DNA of 64,000 bases from the NCBI RefSeq assembly GCF_000011485.1, contig NC_005071.1:620001-684000 (forward strand), given 5' to 3'. A model generated the notes under the pieces. That model saw only the letters and a list, made by a program, of their open reading frames with translations. It was not told the origin of the DNA and did no database searches. This document shows, in pieces, positions 54,116 to 63,812 of this stretch. Within the stretch, counting starts at the first letter, position 1. Each line of letters starts with the position of its first letter. The DNA is from Prochlorococcus marinus str. MIT 9313. GTDB lineage: Bacteria > Cyanobacteriota > Cyanobacteriia > PCC-6307 > Cyanobiaceae. The position numbers were made by a program, and so were the translations under genes.

Positions 54116-55071
54116 GCTTCCAGTTTGATGCCTTCACAGCGGAACGCGCAGCACCAACTGCTTAAACCAGCTGCGGCGAAGGCAGGCTGTTGGAGCTGAA
54201 GTGCAGCCTGAGCTGAAGCAACGTCAGCAAAAAGGGCAAAACAGCTTGGACCAGATCCACTCATCGATACTGCAAGAGAACCAGGCAAATCAGTGAGCAA
54301 CTTCAATGTGGTTTGCACAGCCGAAACTTCGGGTGCAACAACCTCCTGAAGGTCGTTGCGCAGAGGTGGCGGATCATCAGCCCGTAAAGGATTCAGCCAA
54401 GAAGATTCTCTGAGCTGCTGACGACGTTGCTCAAAATCAGATTCCTTTGAAAGATAACGACTACTGAAAAGTTCCTTACAGCGTCCATAAGCCCAGGGGG
54501 TTGAAACGCTCACTGATGGATCCTTCACCAACACCACGGCCATTGATGCTTTCATCGCTTGTAGCGATTCCAACCTTTCCCCACGGCCGAAACACAATTG
54601 GCTTCCACCTGCCAGGCAAAAGGGCATGTCGGAGCCAAGCTCAGCCGCAAAACCTTCAAGTTGACCCTGAGAAAAATTGAGATTCCAGAGACCGTTTAAC
54701 CCCACCAGTGTTGCTGCACCATCACTTGAGCCGCCCGCAAGACCAGCTCCAATTGGGATGCGTTTTTGCAATTCAATCGCGGCACCAAGGTCAGAGAACC
54801 CTGAGCGCTCGCGTAATAAATGCGCAGCTCGCACGATCAAATTGTCGCCAGCAGTGCTGAGGCTGGAATCATCGCAGCGAAGGCTGATGCTGCCATCAGC
54901 CGTATTGCGGAAATGAAGTTGATCAGCGAGTTCGATGCTCTGCATCACCATCGCTAGCTCATGAAAACCATCAGACCTCAGGCCAAGCACCTCAAGATGG
55001 AGATTGATCTTGGCTGGCGCCGAGACGCTAACCAGATGCTCTGAAGCAGCTGAAGGGTTAGATATGCTCAT
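54112..55071 (-). CDS. ispE: 4-diphosphocytidyl-2-C-methyl-D-erythritol kinase
   Basis: GHMP kinase of the MEP isoprenoid pathway. The 319-residue product has [19 protein letters not shown] near the N-terminus, the ATP loop [17 protein letters not shown] near residues 105-121, and the GHMP C-terminal motif [14 protein letters not shown]. It overlaps ksgA upstream and DUF3082 downstream by 4 bp each, making a tightly coupled ksgA-ispE-DUF3082 operon. Confidence 0.95.
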   Translation of the reverse strand: MSISNPSAASEHLVSVSAPAKINLHLEVLGLRSDGFHELAMVMQSIELADQLHFRNTADGSISLRCDDSSLSTAGDNLIVRAAHLLRERSGFSDLGAAIELQKRIPIGAGLAGGSSDGAATLVGLNGLWNLNFSQGQLEGFAAELGSDMPFCLAGGSQLCFGRGERLESLQAMKASMAVVLVKDPSVSVSTPWAYGRCKELFSSRYLSKESDFEQRRQQLRESSWLNPLRADDPPPLRNDLQEVVAPEVSAVQTTLKLLTDLPGSLAVSMSGSGPSCFALFADVASAQAALQLQQPAFAAAGLSSWCCAFRCEGIKLEA

Positions 55072-55910
55072 GGCTCAGGGTCTACTAGATCCGCCCGATT
55101 CAAACCCCTCGCCAATTCCACCCAAGTGGCAGGGGACAGTTCTTGGGGGCGTTGCTGAAGGCTGATGCCAAGATCATCAGCAAGAGCATTCAGTTCAGCA
55201 GCAGGAAGAACCTTGGCAAGAGTGTTGCGCAGCATCTTGCGCCTGGCCAAAAAAGCCTGACGCAGCAAAGACTCAACACGTTTGGCGAGCAGTGGCTCAA
55301 GGCGCTGTTCAGGAGCAAGAGGTTCAATCAAGATGACCTCAGAATGAACTTTCGGCGGCGGTTTAAAAGAGCGCGGCGGCACTGGGCAAACAGTTGTGCA
55401 ACGAGCGAGCAACTGCAGGCGCACGCTTAGAGCACTAAAACAGCTCTGCCCGGGCAAGGCACGAATCCGTTGAGCGACTTCCTTTTGCAAAAGAAGCACA
55501 AGGCGTTGATAGGGATGATCAACAGGTCGATCCAAGCGACCGAGAAGACGCTCAAGCAGAGGACCGGTGATGTTATAGGGAATATTGGCCACCACTTTGG
55601 TCGCAGCACGGCCATCAGCAAGAGTCAATGGAACAGACAACACATCACCTTCTTGCAAGCTGAAGCGGGCTTGATCCGCAAAACGCTGCTTCAACCCAGA
55701 GACCAGATCGCGATCAAGTTCAACAGCATGAACAGCAGAGGCAGAAGAGGCCAGCAACCTTTCAGTGAGTGCTCCACGACCAGGACCTACCTCCAGCAGA
55801 CGATCATCTGGTTGAACATCAGCTGCATCGAGAATCTGAGTCAACACAGCGGCATCGATTAGCCAGTGTTGAGCAAAGCGCTTGCGAGCGTGATGTCCGG
55901 AAAAGGCCAT
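55068..55910 (-). CDS. rsmA: 16S rRNA dimethyladenosine transferase
   Basis: Dimethylates two adjacent adenosines near the 3' end of 16S rRNA. The 280-residue product has the AdoMet motif [23 protein letters not shown], and the catalytic [17 protein letters not shown]. The C-terminal helical domain is complete. Also named ksgA. Confidence 0.95.
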   Translation of the reverse strand: MAFSGHHARKRFAQHWLIDAAVLTQILDAADVQPDDRLLEVGPGRGALTERLLASSASAVHAVELDRDLVSGLKQRFADQARFSLQEGDVLSVPLTLADGRAATKVVANIPYNITGPLLERLLGRLDRPVDHPYQRLVLLLQKEVAQRIRALPGQSCFSALSVRLQLLARCTTVCPVPPRSFKPPPKVHSEVILIEPLAPEQRLEPLLAKRVESLLRQAFLARRKMLRNTLAKVLPAAELNALADDLGISLQQRPQELSPATWVELARGLNRADLVDPEP

Positions 55911-55949
55911 CCCTCAACTTTGCACCAATCTGTATAGAGGGCGACGCAA

Positions 55950-56308
55950 TTGATTGAAGATCAAAAAAAGCTGCAGACAAAACTCGGAGTCAAACTCGCT
56001 GTTCCAATCAAAAGCGGCGATAGATCCCTGATTGTTCCAAGTCTGCGCACTGCATGGATTCTTGATTGGCATCAAAACAACTCAGCTCAAACAATTGGCT
56101 TCATCTATAGACCGACAACACCCTTTCCTGCTCATCCCACCAAGACAATCAAAATGGAGTGCTTTTGGAATTCGGGCTCGATTACACCACTAACAACATT
56201 GGCTCCACATGATTCAAGGTCTATGCACGGGGTGGCGTTGAAATCTGGGATTCATCCAACCGAAACATCGATTGGAGAGCTTCTGCTGGTTTTACCGTCC
56301 AATTCTGA
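55950..56308 (+). pseudogene. Broken C-terminal end of an autotransporter-type beta-barrel gene
   Basis: Two frames joined give the C-terminus of an outer-membrane beta-barrel. The first frame (from 55950) has LGVKLAVPIKSGDRSLIVPS and TAWILDWHQNN, typical of autotransporter barrels. Near an A4 run at 56151-56154 the sense shifts by one base to NGVLLEFGLDYTTNNIGST. There an in-frame TGA at 56210-56212 replaces an expected TGG, and it continues FKVYARGGVEIWDSSNRNI to a barrel-like end RASAGFTVQF and stop. The passenger and most of the barrel are absent, since ksgA begins directly upstream. The domain assignment is pattern recognition, not a search. Confidence 0.6.
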
Positions 56309-56316
56309 TTCAAGCT

Positions 56317-56342
56317 AAAAAAATCAACACAACCCTGTTGAT
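56317..56342 (-). terminator. Intrinsic terminator, minus strand
   Basis: On the minus strand a 7-bp stem (ATCAACA / TGTTGAT) with a 6-base loop is followed by a T-run (the complement of A7 at 56317-56323, shared with the base of the stem). It lies 8 bp beyond repeat copy A and now terminates transcripts from the gdhA direction. Its position relative to the yraN-derived repeat suggests that it was originally the yraN terminator. Confidence 0.7.
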
Positions 56343-56349
56343 CCATTGA

Positions 56350-56410
56350 GTTGCTTTTATTAGCAGCATCAATGTCAAGGTCGTCAATTTGAATCCAATC
56401 GAGTGTGTTT
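56350..56410 (-). repeat. 61-bp direct repeat, copy A (detached yraN 3' end)
   Basis: Matches copy B at 58223-58283 in 58 of 61 positions and in the same orientation. On the minus strand it encodes NTLDWIQIDDLDIDAAN, the C-terminus of YraN, but the yraN stop (GAT TAA) has become AAT AAA. It lies on the far side of gdhA from yraN. Confidence 0.9.
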
Positions 56411-56621
56411 CGATATTGACGGTCAAATCTAATAACGACTTCAAGGAAATCTGTATTTTTATTGGTTTTTTGCAATCTATGCAGGCACAATGAAAAAGAG
56501 AGATTATTAAAGTTCTATCATCATCAACCCGATACACAGAGTGTAAAAATCATGAAACTTTGCTTGTCCCTTTTGATTCGATCTCAGCCGAACATAATCA
56601 TATGTATTCACTGATATAAAA

Positions 56622-57977
56622 TCAAACAATTCCATAAGCCAGCATTGCATCAGCAACTTTCGTAAATCCTGCAATATTGGCTCCTGTAATGTAATCAGTG
56701 TAGTCTTCGTATTTATGACTATGCTGAACACATTTGGAGTGAATTTCCAACATAATTGACTTTAAGCGTTGATCGACCTCTTCACGACTCCAAGATAGAC
56801 GCAATGCATTCTGACTCTGCTCAAGGCCAGAGACTGCGACACCCCCAGCATTTGCAGCCTTGGCAGGAGCAAGTATTACTTTTGCATGACGAAATTCATG
56901 AATGCCGTCAAGATTGGTTGGCATGTTCGCACCTTCAACAACTGCTTTGACACCATTGTTGATCAGTTCCTGTGAATCTGCACGGTTAATCTCATTTTGA
57001 GTAGCACAAGGGAAGGCAATATCACAGGGAACATTCCATGGACGCTTTCCTGCGTAAAAATCTACGCCTTTGTAGTGATTAGCAAATTCATGGATTCGCC
57101 CACGGCGAACAGTCTTTAGCTCTTTGATAAACGCAAGCATCTCGAGATTAATGCCGTTTGGGACGTGTACAAAACCATCTGAGTCAGAAAGAGTAACAAC
57201 TTTGGCTCCTAGTTCAATGGCCTTTTCAACTGCGTAGAGGGCTACGTTTCCAGAACCGGAGATGGAACATATTTTGTCAACGAGAGAGTCCTCTATATGA
57301 TTGAGCATATTTTCACAGAAATAAGCACATCCGTAACCCGTCGCTTCAGTACGAACAAGACTTCCACCGAATGACAGCCCCTTGCCAGTCAAGATTCCAC
57401 TAAACCGATTTTCAAGGCGCTTGTACTGACCGAACATATAACTAATTTCACGAGAACCGACTCCGATATCACCTGCAGGTACATCTGTGTCTTCACCAAT
57501 ATGTCTATGAAGTTCAATCATCAGAGATTGACAAAATCGCATTATCTCCCGGTCACTTTTACCTTTAGGATTAAAGTTAGATCCACCCTTCCCTCCACCC
57601 ATCGGCAGACCAGTAAGACTGTTTTTAAAGGTCTGTTCAAAACCTAAAAATTTCAGGACACTCAAGGTGACATTGGGATGGAAACGTATTCCACCTTTAT
57701 AAGGGCCAATGGAATTATTAAACTGTACACGCCATGCTCGATTTGTGCGGATATTGCCTGAATCATCTTCCCAGCAGACTCTGAAGATAACGACGCGGTC
57801 AGGTTCCGTCATCCGCTCCAGAATCTGTGCATCTTTGTAAACACGGTTGGAAAGAATAAAAGGTATTAGAGTTTCAACAACTTCATGGACGGCTTGATGA
57901 AACTCAGGCTCTCCAGGATTTCTCTTCATCAGACCTTTCATGAAATGATCTATCTCATGGCTAGTAGCATCAGACAT
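56622..57977 (-). CDS. gdhA: NADP-specific glutamate dehydrogenase
   Basis: Interconverts 2-oxoglutarate plus ammonium and glutamate. The 451-residue product has GGIRFHP (95-101), catalytic Lys130 in GLPMGGGKGGSNF, catalytic Asp170 in PAGDIGVGSRE, the nucleotide loop GSGNVA (241-246) and the NADP-favouring SDSDG (264-268). It is complete and appears functional. Counted over a few sequence lines its GC is about 45-50%, lower than ksgA nearby at about 57%. It is bounded by 61-bp direct repeats, so it is probably a late addition to the locus. No gene for an integrase is nearby. Confidence 0.95.
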   Translation of the reverse strand: MSDATSHEIDHFMKGLMKRNPGEPEFHQAVHEVVETLIPFILSNRVYKDAQILERMTEPDRVVIFRVCWEDDSGNIRTNRAWRVQFNNSIGPYKGGIRFHPNVTLSVLKFLGFEQTFKNSLTGLPMGGGKGGSNFNPKGKSDREIMRFCQSLMIELHRHIGEDTDVPAGDIGVGSREISYMFGQYKRLENRFSGILTGKGLSFGGSLVRTEATGYGCAYFCENMLNHIEDSLVDKICSISGSGNVALYAVEKAIELGAKVVTLSDSDGFVHVPNGINLEMLAFIKELKTVRRGRIHEFANHYKGVDFYAGKRPWNVPCDIAFPCATQNEINRADSQELINNGVKAVVEGANMPTNLDGIHEFRHAKVILAPAKAANAGGVAVSGLEQSQNALRLSWSREEVDQRLKSIMLEIHSKCVQHSHKYEDYTDYITGANIAGFTKVADAMLAYGIV

Positions 57978-58222
57978 CAGCTGTCCTTTCTCAAGAAGTC
58001 ATTTAGTATGATTTCATGGCAAGCGCCTAAAGTGACTTTAATACAGAATATTATCCAGATCAGCTTAAAAGTATGACCAATGCATTCTCAGGAATCATGA
58101 AAAACTTGGCAATAAACAGACAACAGCCTGATCCAGTTTTATGATGCATTTTATCCGCATAGCAAACAGTTGAGGAATTTAAGGAACTGTCAGCAATCTG
58201 TCTTCAAGAGATGAAGAATACA

Positions 58223-58283
58223 GTTGCTTTAATCAGCAGCATCAATGTCAAGGTCGTCAATTCGAATCCAATCGAGTGTGTTT
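58223..58283 (-). repeat. 61-bp direct repeat, copy B (yraN 3' end)
   Basis: Forms the last 18 codons of yraN including the TAA stop and 6 bases beyond. The three differences from copy A include the two that remove the stop codon there. The two copies are 1,873 bp apart and enclose gdhA. Confidence 0.9.
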
Positions 58284-58621
58284 TGACTCGGCGGTAAGGG
58301 CACCAAAGCCATCACCAACTCCAAGCTGTGTTCAGCGAAGTAAGGATGAGTTGCCAGCCAACATCCAATCGCACGCATCAATCGCAGCTGCTTTCCTTTG
58401 TTAAAGGCACACAATCCCCAATGATCTAATCCACGAGAACGACGAGACTTCACTTCCACAACCAGCACCCGTTGCTGCTTCTCAACTACAAGATCTAACT
58501 CGCCATAGCGACATGACCAACGTTGGCTCACCAACTGCCATCCGCGTTTTTGTAGGAGGCGTAACACCCGCTCTTCGCCCCAACACCCCATCCCGGTTGA
58601 ATCCATCATTTGCTGCTGCAT
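58229..58621 (-). CDS. yraN: UPF0102/YraN family endonuclease-like protein
   Basis: 130 residues with the restriction-endonuclease-like core of the family: GEERVLRLLQKRGWQLVSQ, RYGELDLVV (the Glu/Asp pair) and VLVVEVKSRRSRG (Glu-X-Lys). The family is widespread and its role is unknown, although links to DNA processing have been proposed. The last 17 residues coincide with direct repeat copy B. Confidence 0.88.
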   Translation of the reverse strand: MQQQMMDSTGMGCWGEERVLRLLQKRGWQLVSQRWSCRYGELDLVVEKQQRVLVVEVKSRRSRGLDHWGLCAFNKGKQLRLMRAIGCWLATHPYFAEHSLELVMALVPLPPSQNTLDWIRIDDLDIDAAD

Positions 58622-59249
58622 TCACATGAGAATTCCACCCATGCATCGATGCTGTACCAATACACAAAGCAGCACGTATGAATTCAACGCGAAAAGTTCA
58701 AGAGAATGATGCCCCAATTATTGCTTATTAAAGTGATCGGTAGATTCATTGCTTTAAAGCTAAACTCAATATGACAGGCAAGACCAGTGATTTTTCATTG
58801 CTGACAAGGTTTATATTGTGCTGCATTTAAAATCTATTCAATACACTTTATGATTCGCCGGGTGATTGCCTTGTTTGATAGAATTGCATCTTTGAGACTA
58901 TTTGAAAAAAATATTTTTCAGTGAATTGATTGAACGATATGTTTTTGAAGAGTTATCTCCACTTGGGGATTTCTAAATTGAAGAGATTGAGGGATTTTGC
59001 TGGCAACAGTGCAGAGTAAAGTCCTAATGCAACGCAGCATGAATGAACCTCAATGCTAAATTTGTAAATAAGATAAGTTGAATAATGGTATTCTTATGCT
59101 TGTTGTTATTACAGCTTTGGCTAATAAGGAAATGGTTTGCAGATGACCCTATTGATCATGCTCAAGTGATTGAGCTAAGAAGCCTTAAGCACATGAACTG
59201 GGATGCTTCTTATGGCAGTAGAATGATAAAATAGATAGAGAGAAATTCG
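58622..59249. other. 628-bp AT-rich gap before the EamA gene
   Basis: Very AT-rich. The only frame of note is a 49-codon plus-strand one (59085-59234) with a hydrophobic start (MVFLCLLLLQLWLI) followed by a polar end, ending 15 bp before the EamA ATG. It has no recognised family and no clear Shine-Dalgarno sequence. It could be a leader peptide or chance. Confidence 0.4.
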
Positions 59250-60182
59250 ATGGGACAGACAAATCAAATCCAGGGATCTCGATTTCGATATGTACTTCTC
59301 ATCTTAATTGCTCTAATCTGGGGATCTCAGTTCTTACTTAATGATCTTGCTCTAGAAGTCTTTACTCCTCAAGCAGTTTCATGGCTTAGAGCGACGATTG
59401 GCTTCTTAACACTGAGTGGATTCTTGTTGATCTTGCCTGAAGCTCATGATAATCCGGTTTCAAAGATAAGTTATTGGCGTCAAATCATTATGATTGGCTT
59501 CTTTGAAGCAACTCTTCCTTTCTTCCTTGTTGCCTGGGGTCAGCAACATGTCAACAGTGCTATTGCCGCGATCCTGATGTCACTCGTAGCAATCTTTACT
59601 CTTATTTTAGTTGTTCTTTTTGTTCGCAGTGAGCCAGTTACGAGAGGAAAGTTTATTGGTATTGCCCTTGGTTTTGCAGGTGTTGTTGTGTTGTTATGGC
59701 CTCAGGTTAGCCAGTCTCAACAAGGCAACAGCCTACTTGGAAGTGCAGCAATTTTAACCGCTGCGCTGAGCTTTTCCATTAGTCTTGTATTGATTAGAAC
59801 CCTGCCAGAGATGGGTACTCCGATAAAAATAGCAAGAGATATACTTCTTTGTGGTGCCATCGAGTTAGGAGCTTTACTGCTTTTGCTTGGCCAACCTTTA
59901 ACACATCACCCTATAGAGAGTAATGTGGTACTAGCAATGGTTGCTCAGGGTGCTTTTGCTGGAGGTCTGGTTTATGTGTTGTATGTTCGTCTTGTTGGTC
60001 TTGCTGGAGCTACATTTGCCGGCTTCGTTAACTATCTAGTTCCTTTAGTAGGAGTTTTTCTAGGTGTTGTTTTCCTGCAGAATAAGCTTTCAGCAAGTGC
60101 CTATGCTTCTCTGTTGATTCTAGCGCTTGCAGTCTTTGCGAGTGAGTGGAAGCCAACTCGTAAATTAGTAGGTAGGCAATAA
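59250..60182 (+). CDS. EamA/DMT family transporter
   Basis: 310-residue membrane protein with ten hydrophobic helices arranged as two EamA repeats: LLILIALIWGSQFLLND with VSWLRATIGFL in the first, and VYVLYVRLVGLAGATFAGFV with PLVGVFLGVVF in the second. Such proteins export or import small metabolites such as amino acids. GC of a sampled line is about 43%, lower than core genes, and it lies in an AT-rich accessory stretch next to the gdhA cassette. Substrate unknown. Confidence 0.88.
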   Translation: MGQTNQIQGSRFRYVLLILIALIWGSQFLLNDLALEVFTPQAVSWLRATIGFLTLSGFLLILPEAHDNPVSKISYWRQIIMIGFFEATLPFFLVAWGQQHVNSAIAAILMSLVAIFTLILVVLFVRSEPVTRGKFIGIALGFAGVVVLLWPQVSQSQQGNSLLGSAAILTAALSFSISLVLIRTLPEMGTPIKIARDILLCGAIELGALLLLLGQPLTHHPIESNVVLAMVAQGAFAGGLVYVLYVRLVGLAGATFAGFVNYLVPLVGVFLGVVFLQNKLSASAYASLLILALAVFASEWKPTRKLVGRQ

Positions 60183-60413
60183 TCTCAATAGTAAATCCTT
60201 AAACAGTCTTTTATTTTCTTGTATTGGCTATAGGATTTATTTTATTCGATTAACCTGATAAATTATCTACTTGGATGATTCATGGGTAAATGTTGATAGC
60301 ACTCGTAGAAGCTTTTATGGGGATGCGGATGCGTAGCTCAGCAAACTTCTTTCTCAAGAGCCATCATTCCTCTACCTATGGACCTATGGTTTAACTATTT
60401 AACCCCTAACCCA

Positions 60414-60890
60414 ATGTTCGCCCGACTACTTGGCTTTTCTGCTGCTGCCCTTCTACTTCTATTGCCATTGCAACCCAGTTGGGCAATCATGAATCATTCC
60501 CAACAGGTGTTGGTCAATGCAGATTTCTCGAACCAAGATCTGCGAGGTGACACATTTAATCTTGCCAACCTGCGAGAGGCCAATCTATCTGGGAGTGATC
60601 TAGAAGGATCCACCCTTTTTGGAGCCAAGCTTCACGATGCCAACCTCAGCAACACCAACTTGCGAGACTCCACCCTTGATTCCGCCATATTTGATGGAAC
60701 TGATCTCACCAATGCAGTGCTTGAGGACGCCTTCGCCTTCAACACCCGCTTCAAAAACGTGACCATTACAGGTGCCGACTTCACCAATGTGCCCCTGCGA
60801 GGCGATGCTCTCACAACGCTTTGTGAGGTGGCGGAGGGAACCAACCCGATCACAGGTCGCAATACGGCAGACACCCTGGGCTGCAGCTAA
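60414..60890 (+). CDS. Thylakoid lumen-type pentapeptide repeat protein
   Basis: From ATG 60414 the product is 158 residues with a signal peptide (LLGFSAAALLLLLPLQPSWA), so it should reach the lumen or periplasm. The mature part has A(D/N)LXX repeats (ADFSNQDLRGDTFNLANLRE onward) forming a right-handed beta-helix of about four turns, and a C-terminal region with two cysteines (TLCEVAEG and LGCS) that could form a disulfide. An ATG 12 codons upstream (60378) is the alternative start. Similar lumenal proteins have no settled function. Confidence 0.85.
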   Translation: MFARLLGFSAAALLLLLPLQPSWAIMNHSQQVLVNADFSNQDLRGDTFNLANLREANLSGSDLEGSTLFGAKLHDANLSNTNLRDSTLDSAIFDGTDLTNAVLEDAFAFNTRFKNVTITGADFTNVPLRGDALTTLCEVAEGTNPITGRNTADTLGCS

Positions 60891-60912
60891 ATACTCCACG
60901 CCAACCACTCCG

Positions 60913-61344
60913 ATGAGTTTTGATCCCCGCAGTCTTGAACGTCTACGTGAACTGGGTCGCCAGTTACCCCGGCCCTTGCCAACACCAGTTGCTTCAAGTA
61001 CAGCAGAGCCTCGAGCAAGCAAACGTCGTCATCGCATCGAAACCGAAGACGATCCCCAGGCCCTCTTCCAGGAATTGATGCAGGTGAGCCCTGATGGCAC
61101 AGTTCCTCCTCACTTGATGGCCCGCCTTAAGGCCGCCGAAGCCAAACGACAGACTCAGGAGTCGGCTGAAGGAGTCCGCCAACAACAAGGCGAAATGAAC
61201 CCCTTCGACAGATCCTCCTCCGCCAGAAAAGGTAAAACGACCGTTGCCAAGACACCCCCGCTGACGCCTGGCAGCACAGAGGAGAGTCTTTATGTTGCTT
61301 TCGGGCAGCTGCTTCTCGAAGACGAAGACGAAGACGAGATTTGA
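60913..61344 (+). CDS. Conserved picocyanobacterial protein, unknown
   Basis: 143 residues from ATG 60913 (SFDPRSLERLRELGRQLPRP), 22 bp after the pentapeptide gene. It has a Pro-rich linker, a helical centre (DPQALFQELMQVSPDGTVPP, HLMARLKAAEAKRQ) and a highly acidic end with DEDEDE. No domain recognised. Likely cotranscribed with the pentapeptide gene. Confidence 0.7.
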   Translation: MSFDPRSLERLRELGRQLPRPLPTPVASSTAEPRASKRRHRIETEDDPQALFQELMQVSPDGTVPPHLMARLKAAEAKRQTQESAEGVRQQQGEMNPFDRSSSARKGKTTVAKTPPLTPGSTEESLYVAFGQLLLEDEDEDEI

Positions 61345-62551
61345 TCGTCTTAGAACTCAATCCGGCTTGATCAAGTCCCGTGAAGAAAGTGCTTAGCCTG
61401 CATATCTTTTCTTAAGACAATGATCGATGCAAAGGGCATCTTCAAAGAGGGCTTAGGTAAAAGTCTCATTAACGAGAGAAGGCAACATTCAACGATAGAA
61501 CCCTTCATCTGAAGGGTTGATCTAGAGCAGAAAAGGGTTTAGATCTAAATTGTTAACTCCAGAACCTTTGCTTTGAGATTTTCTTTTACCTCTTTTCATT
61601 TGAACCCTAACCGATGAAGTCAAAGACTGGTTTGATTGTTTTCGTTTCCACTGGATTGTTTCGTGTCTTTCTTGCTGCAGTTTTAGCGGTAACAGTAATT
61701 CCATCAATGCGGATGTCCCTAGCAACCCCCGTAAAGAAACAATTTGAACTCACTACAGGCCAAAGGGAGTTTTTCGACAGTCTGATTAAGAATTGGAATC
61801 AAGACTCATTCTAGTTTCTTTAAGTCTTTCAGCTGCTTCCATCGTCAAAGCAATAACACTTGCCTGTGGAGATGCCAATCTGAAAGGCGGTCACCTTTTG
61901 CCGTTGCTGTTAATGCTAGGCAAGCAGACAATGCAATAGATCGATTTGAAAGCCCATTCACTAATAATAATGTCGCTGCATGATGTTGATGACTAAGTTC
62001 CTAAAACTATGATCTTAGCCTATAAAGATTATAGAGGGCAGGTAGATTTTCTTTGAATCACTAATGACAAATTTTTTGTGTGATAAATCAATAATTTCTT
62101 GTGCAGACATGCCAAGAATGATTCAGCCTATCGTTTTCTAAGGCTCTTCATTTAGATATAATCCTTTCAGTCTCTTCTGGTTAAGTTTTTATGAATAGGT
62201 CGGATCCTTTTTGTATCCCAAATCTTGTTCAATCAACCGCTTCACCCGCAAATTAGACTTCTCTTTGAGCTCAAAAATGGTTTTTCCATCCTGATTGTCA
62301 ATATGAGATGGTCTTCACCTGCCAACATTTGCAATTGATGACTGCCCATCTTTCTAGATTAGCTATTATAATATTTCGTCTTTTTGCATGGCTATTCTTA
62401 GCATAGATAGAGATCAGATCTGTTTTTTTAACTGTTCAACCTCTGTACAGATCGAGTAAGCTGACAATTCTTTAGTTAATTCCTCCGTTAGAATAAATGT
62501 CAGCGTAGTTCTATATCAATCTGGAGCTTTGCATTTGTTTTGAACCCTTGC
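61345..62551. other. 1.2-kb AT-rich gap
   Basis: No confident gene. A 66-codon plus-strand frame (61614-61814) has a hydrophobic first half (LIVFVSTGLFRVFLAAVLAV) and a polar end (LTTGQREFFDSLIKNWNQDS); it may be a small membrane protein but lacks support. A hairpin AACCCTTC / GAAGGGTT lies at 61499-61518 without a T-run. The rest is low-complexity AT-rich sequence. Confidence 0.4.
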
Positions 62552-62905
62552 TTAATAGCGGGGCACGCTTGAGTCGACATTGATGCTCCACGCGTCGATT
62601 CCGCCTTCTAGATTCCAGACCTGATAACTAATCTCCTGCTCTAAAAGCCAGGTCCCGAAGTTCCAACTGCGTATGCCAGCATGGCAAATCACGACGACAG
62701 GACGGTCGTTTGGTAATAGTTGAGGCAGAGTTTCCATCCAATCAGAAGATCGACTCAGCGGTAAATGCAGTACATCGGCTGGGAATGGGGCTAACTCAAG
62801 CTCCTGGTCTTCTCTCACATCCACACAGATTGGTAGAGAGGAGGAGTCGCTCAACCAGCGATGCAGATCCTTTGCAGAAATAGGGGTTGGAGTGGGCTGA
62901 TTCAT
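62552..62905 (-). CDS. Single-domain rhodanese
   Basis: From ATG 62903-62905 the product is 117 residues: a rhodanese fold with ICVDVREDQELELAPFPADV, the active-site Cys in VVVICHAGIRS, and NLEGGIDAWS near the end. The loop CHAGIRS fits a sulfurtransferase rather than a phosphatase. It may handle persulfide sulfur. An upstream in-frame extension to 63007 seems not to be coding. Confidence 0.88.
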   Translation of the reverse strand: MNQPTPTPISAKDLHRWLSDSSSLPICVDVREDQELELAPFPADVLHLPLSRSSDWMETLPQLLPNDRPVVVICHAGIRSWNFGTWLLEQEISYQVWNLEGGIDAWSINVDSSVPRY

Positions 62906-63437
62906 TGTTAAATGATTGGCTTCGATGTGAGTTTCGTTCATCTCGTTCCACTTTGATCGCCATTGGTACGGATGATCCTGTATTGCAGTTTGATGTAATG
63001 CAATCACTATTAATCTGCCTTACCAAGGTTTACCACTGAGACCATGGCCAACCCTTAGAGGGAATTATATCAGTGTCTCACAGTCAAGTCTAAGAAGATC
63101 ATATTCATGACATTACTGTGCCTCTTAGCAGCCTGTAGGTTGTTCATCTTTTGCTGAAGAGTACTCCTTCCACTGCTCTGGCTGCTATCAGACCATTGTA
63201 ATTGCAGAGATTGGATCTAGTGTGTGCTTCATCCAAGCCTTTAGCTGTCTCTGATGACCAAACGCGTTGAATGATCAAATCAGTAGACGCGTCTAGTCTT
63301 GAACTCGCTCATGTTCATTGCAGATAGCTCTCAATCCATCAGGATTGCTTTCATGAATGCCTTTTTGTAAGGAATCCACACCAATTGGGCCAGTACAACA
63401 TCATTCGTAGATAATTAGCAAAGAACCAATCAGACCA
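62906..63437. other. 532-bp gap between divergent rhodanese and DoxX-like genes
   Basis: No supported gene. A 12-bp perfect palindrome TAGACGCGTCTA is at 63284-63295. A 16-codon frame (MTLLCLLAAC...) near 63106 looks like a lipobox remnant but is too short to call. Confidence 0.4.
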
Positions 63438-63812
63438 ATGCCTCAACCACATGTATGGAAGTTAGTTGATTTCATCGGCAGGCTTTGTTTATCCGCTGTT
63501 TTTGTTGTCGCAGTTCCGTCAAAGATTACCAAGTTCTCATCAGTAGTTGAAGCAATCTCAGGGCAAGGGATCCCTGAATCATTAGCACCCTTCTTGTTGT
63601 TGGCAGCAATTGCCTGCCTTATTGTTGGCTCAGTACTTCTTCTATTTGGCAAGAGTCAAAAACTTGGAGCATCACTATTACTTATTTTTCTTGTGCCTAC
63701 GACAGTCATCTTCCATGCATTCCCCTTTCAGCCTAAAGCATTATTTATGAATCTTGGTTTGACTGGTGGCCTTACTCTAGCCTTGACTAGACCAAAATTC
63801 ATCGAAAGATAA
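63438..63812 (+). CDS. DoxX family membrane protein
   Basis: 124 residues with four hydrophobic helices: FIGRLCLSAVFVVAVPSKI, the GIPESLAPFLLLAAIACLIVG region, LGASLLLIFLVPTTVIFHAF and GLTGGLTLALT. The layout is that of the DoxX/DoxD-like family, with the conserved FHAF in the third helix. Members take part in redox or sulfur-related membrane processes, but the function here is not defined. The rest of the window (63813-64000) is AT-rich without a recognisable gene. Confidence 0.8.
   Translation: MPQPHVWKLVDFIGRLCLSAVFVVAVPSKITKFSSVVEAISGQGIPESLAPFLLLAAIACLIVGSVLLLFGKSQKLGASLLLIFLVPTTVIFHAFPFQPKALFMNLGLTGGLTLALTRPKFIER

Noticed and set aside
63010-63070. Possible tRNA downstream of the DoxX-like promoter region
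   Set aside because: Some tRNA-like stretches are present but no four-arm fold or CCA-side pairing could be drawn.
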